Shown one piece after another: positions 15,923 to 17,802 of a DNA stretch of 17,802 nt. The stretch covers positions 1-17,802 of the forward strand of contig DJZU01000103.1 in assembly GCA_002448715.1 (NCBI GenBank). Direction: 5' to 3'. A program made the position numbers and the translations under genes. Under the pieces are notes generated by a model, which saw only the letters and a program-made list of their open reading frames with translations, ran no database searches and was not told the origin of the DNA. Position 1 is the stretch's first letter; every line of letters starts with the position of its first letter. The DNA is from Candidatus Neomicrothrix sp. UBA6944 (GTDB taxonomy: Bacteria; Actinomycetota; Acidimicrobiia; Acidimicrobiales; Poriferisodalaceae).

Positions 15923-15963
15923 CCCTCAGCACGCACATCGCTTTGGAGCTATCTTGCGGAGCT

Positions 15964-17190
15964 ATGGAAAAGCCGCTTTCAGATCTTTTGGTTTTGGATC
16001 TCACCAGAGCGCTCGCTGGACCGATTTGTGGTCGGCTACTCAGCGACCTAGGAGCTCGTGTAATTAAGGTCGAACCGCCAGACGGTGACCTCACGCGCCT
16101 TTTGGTACCCCGAGTTGATGGGCTGTCGCCGTACTTCACTCAATACAACGCCGGGAAAGAATGCATTTCGATTGATTTGCACTCTGAACACGGTCGGGAG
16201 ATTTTCCTTCAACTTGTTCCACATGCCGACATCGTGCTCGAGAACTACCGACCAGGGGTCATGGAGCGCCTCGGCATCGATTTTGATCGGTTACAGGAAG
16301 TAAACCCGAAGATCATTATGGGATCTGTAAGTGGTTGGGGTCATGACAATTCCCGTTCAGGTCAAGGGGCGTTCGCTTCAGCTATCCACTCCGAAGCAGG
16401 CGTTACTGAAATGGTGGCTCGACGACGTAATGAGGAGCCCCGCAACGATCCGATGTCACACTCCGATACCTGCACTGGGCTTCACGCTTTGGGCGCGGTG
16501 TTAGCTGCATTGCATTTGCGAGACCGCACCGGCAACGGACAAAAAGTTGAAGTGTCGATGGCGGAAAGCACCCTCATGGTTAACGATCTTGCCGCTATAG
16601 AAATGACGGGACAAGATCCGATGGTGGGCTTCAAGGGCGGTCAGAACTGGTCGCCCGTTCTGCGTCTAGCAAATGGAAGATACGTGAGTCTCACTATCGA
16701 CATCACCACAAATGACGGCTTTCGTTACATGATTGAAGCGATGAATCGCCCTGACCTCGCTGAAGATCCAAGGTTTGCGATCATTGAGAACCGAGTAGAA
16801 AATCGCGAAGCGCTCACTCAGATTCTTGCGGAATTTGTTGCGACTTTCGATGACGCTGGAGATGTTGAGACAGCGATAGGTCCAGGTGGAGTGATCGCCG
16901 CCGAAGTGCGATCAGTACCCGAGTTAGCAGCTACCGACTGGGCACAAGAACGAGGAGCCTTCGTCGACATTGATACCGGCAGAGGTGAAATGATCACCAT
17001 TCCACAGTCACCTTGGCGATTTCGCGATGCTGATGCAGGCGTGAAGCCATCGGTGGGCTACCGAGGTCAGAACAACCGGCAAGTACTCACCGAGTTTCTG
17101 GGTTTGAGCCCTGAGGAATTAGATGACCTGGAGAATGATGCGGTGATCAGTAGCCGTCCACCGAGATGGTCAAGAGATTCGGACAGTTAA
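15964..17190 (+). CDS. CaiB/BaiF family (class III) CoA-transferase, second copy
   Basis: This 408-residue class III CoA-transferase is full length. LSDLLVLDLTRALAGPICGR, LLSDLGARVIKVEPP, VLENYRPGVMERLGID, IIMGSVSGWG, then HSDTCTGLHALGAVLAALHL and TGNGQKVEVSMAE follow in family order. The catalytic Asp should be D168 in HSDTCTGLH. It activates a carboxylic acid by CoA transfer in the cytoplasm. A TTG at 15943 would add seven residues, but the ATG at 15964 is preceded by GGAG and starts nearer the core. It is only distantly similar to the enzyme at 1581-2804, so the two probably use different acids. It is the last gene of the amidohydrolase run and its stop abuts the convergent isomerase stop. 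Confidence 0.92.
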   Translation: MEKPLSDLLVLDLTRALAGPICGRLLSDLGARVIKVEPPDGDLTRLLVPRVDGLSPYFTQYNAGKECISIDLHSEHGREIFLQLVPHADIVLENYRPGVMERLGIDFDRLQEVNPKIIMGSVSGWGHDNSRSGQGAFASAIHSEAGVTEMVARRRNEEPRNDPMSHSDTCTGLHALGAVLAALHLRDRTGNGQKVEVSMAESTLMVNDLAAIEMTGQDPMVGFKGGQNWSPVLRLANGRYVSLTIDITTNDGFRYMIEAMNRPDLAEDPRFAIIENRVENREALTQILAEFVATFDDAGDVETAIGPGGVIAAEVRSVPELAATDWAQERGAFVDIDTGRGEMITIPQSPWRFRDADAGVKPSVGYRGQNNRQVLTEFLGLSPEELDDLENDAVISSRPPRWSRDSDS

Positions 17191-17802
17191 TTAGATTCCC
17201 GGGATAGAAGAAAAGTTCGGGTCACGTTTCTCGACGAACGCGGCAACCGCTTCGGTGTTTGCCGGTGCGCCTAACAGCGTGGCATATGCCGCTACTTCAC
17301 GTTTGTGTGCTGACCAGGCTTCCACAGGTCGACCCGCTCCCATCAGTAGTTCTTTGGTCGCGATGAGTGAAGGTATTGGGTTAGCTGCGAGCTCTGCTGC
17401 AACTCCGAGGGTTTCGGGTATCAAATTGTCGGGCTCACAAACTTTCCAAACCAAACCCATTTCAAGACACTCCTCAGCGGAGAACCAACGACCTGACATC
17501 AAAACGTATGCCGCGTTTTGCCAACCCATTCGAGTGGGGAACGTATAACTACTACCGGCTTCAGGTGCCAACCCAAGTTGGGGGAACGGAGTGCGCAGTC
17601 GAGCCGAGGTCGACATAAGAACAAGATCACAATGAGCTAGGAAAGTCATGCCGATTCCGACACCAAGACCGTTAACGGCAGCAATTAAGGGTTTTCTGAA
17701 TTCCGTTAGTTGTTTCAACATTGAGGGAAACAAGTGCTCTGCGCCGTCATCGCCAGAAAGGCCATCTTGCATTTCTTGAAGGTCTTGTCCCGCTGAGAAC
17801 GC
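17191..17802 (-). CDS. Enoyl-CoA hydratase/isomerase family, ECI2-like delta3-delta2-enoyl-CoA isomerase, 5' partial
   Basis: The visible 203 residues of a crotonase-fold protein run off the right edge. The frame is open through base 17802 and begins AFSAGQDLQEM, the usual oxyanion-hole segment, so the ATG at 17772 is internal. PLIAAVNGLGVGIGM supplies the second oxyanion half. The segment TPFPQLGLAPEAGSSYTFP closely resembles eukaryotic peroxisomal ECI2. The two glutamates of true enoyl-CoA hydratases appear replaced (Phe and Tyr by my alignment), while the isomerase-type Glu of PEAG (codon at 17560-17562) is present. I therefore favour double-bond isomerisation of unsaturated acyl-CoA over hydration. 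This fits beta-oxidation downstream of the neighbouring CoA-transferase, although the gene is on the opposite strand. Confidence 0.88.
   Translation of the reverse strand, partial: AFSAGQDLQEMQDGLSGDDGAEHLFPSMLKQLTEFRKPLIAAVNGLGVGIGMTFLAHCDLVLMSTSARLRTPFPQLGLAPEAGSSYTFPTRMGWQNAAYVLMSGRWFSAEECLEMGLVWKVCEPDNLIPETLGVAAELAANPIPSLIATKELLMGAGRPVEAWSAHKREVAAYATLLGAPANTEAVAAFVEKRDPNFSSIPGI

Noticed and set aside
15943..15963. TTG start for the second CoA-transferase
   Set aside because: It adds seven residues without family similarity. The ATG at 15964 with GGAG upstream is simpler.

Overview
The window looks like a stretch of chromosome from a free-living actinobacterium, most likely a marine or freshwater Acidimicrobiia-type lineage. 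The reasons are roughly balanced G+C, three luciferase-like (LLM) F420-type oxidoreductases, two class III CoA-transferases, group D acyl-CoA-dehydrogenase-like oxygenase, amidohydrolase and enoyl-CoA isomerase genes, and very tight gene packing. The taxonomic placement is inference from gene content. No rRNA, tRNA, CRISPR array, transposase or phage gene is visible.

Layout. 1-522 is the 3' part of an AhpD-family (COG2128-type) alkylhydroperoxidase gene. Its second active-site cysteine codon is replaced by an in-frame UGA, followed at 18 nt by a hairpin with a GGUCU apical loop. I read this as a selenoprotein (CxxU) that ordinary gene callers would break into a short downstream ORF. 555-4949 holds an LLM oxidoreductase (-), a CaiB/BaiF CoA-transferase (+), rmuC (+) and a second, related LLM oxidoreductase (-). 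5212-7339 holds a lipoprotein with a glycoside-hydrolase-like barrel and an EF-hand-like calcium loop, followed by an unrecognised 189-residue protein. 7340-7741 has no confident gene but contains a candidate 39-residue membrane mini-protein on the minus strand. 7742-9957 is a third, distinct LLM protein (+) whose stop codon overlaps that of a group D flavin monooxygenase / acyl-CoA-dehydrogenase-like protein (-). 10055-12061 is a short-chain dehydrogenase with a directly abutting GTG-started MFS transporter. 12063-12704 (-) is a phospholipase/carboxylesterase-type hydrolase, and 12827-14122 (+) is a second MFS transporter of the OFA/monocarboxylate type. 14180-17190 is a three-gene run: an ACMSD-like amidohydrolase, a 185-residue conserved protein of unknown function and a second CoA-transferase. 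17191-17802 (-) is the 3' part of an ECI2-like enoyl-CoA isomerase that runs off the window.

Together the genes suggest uptake and CoA-dependent breakdown of organic acids or ring compounds: transporters, CoA-transferases, F420 redox enzymes, a flavin oxygenase, an SDR, an amidohydrolase and an isomerase. The substrate cannot be read from the sequence. The most notable points are the probable UGA-encoded selenocysteine in the AhpD-like enzyme, and a matching C-terminal tail (RRPxVFxLxP) on two MFS proteins from different subfamilies.
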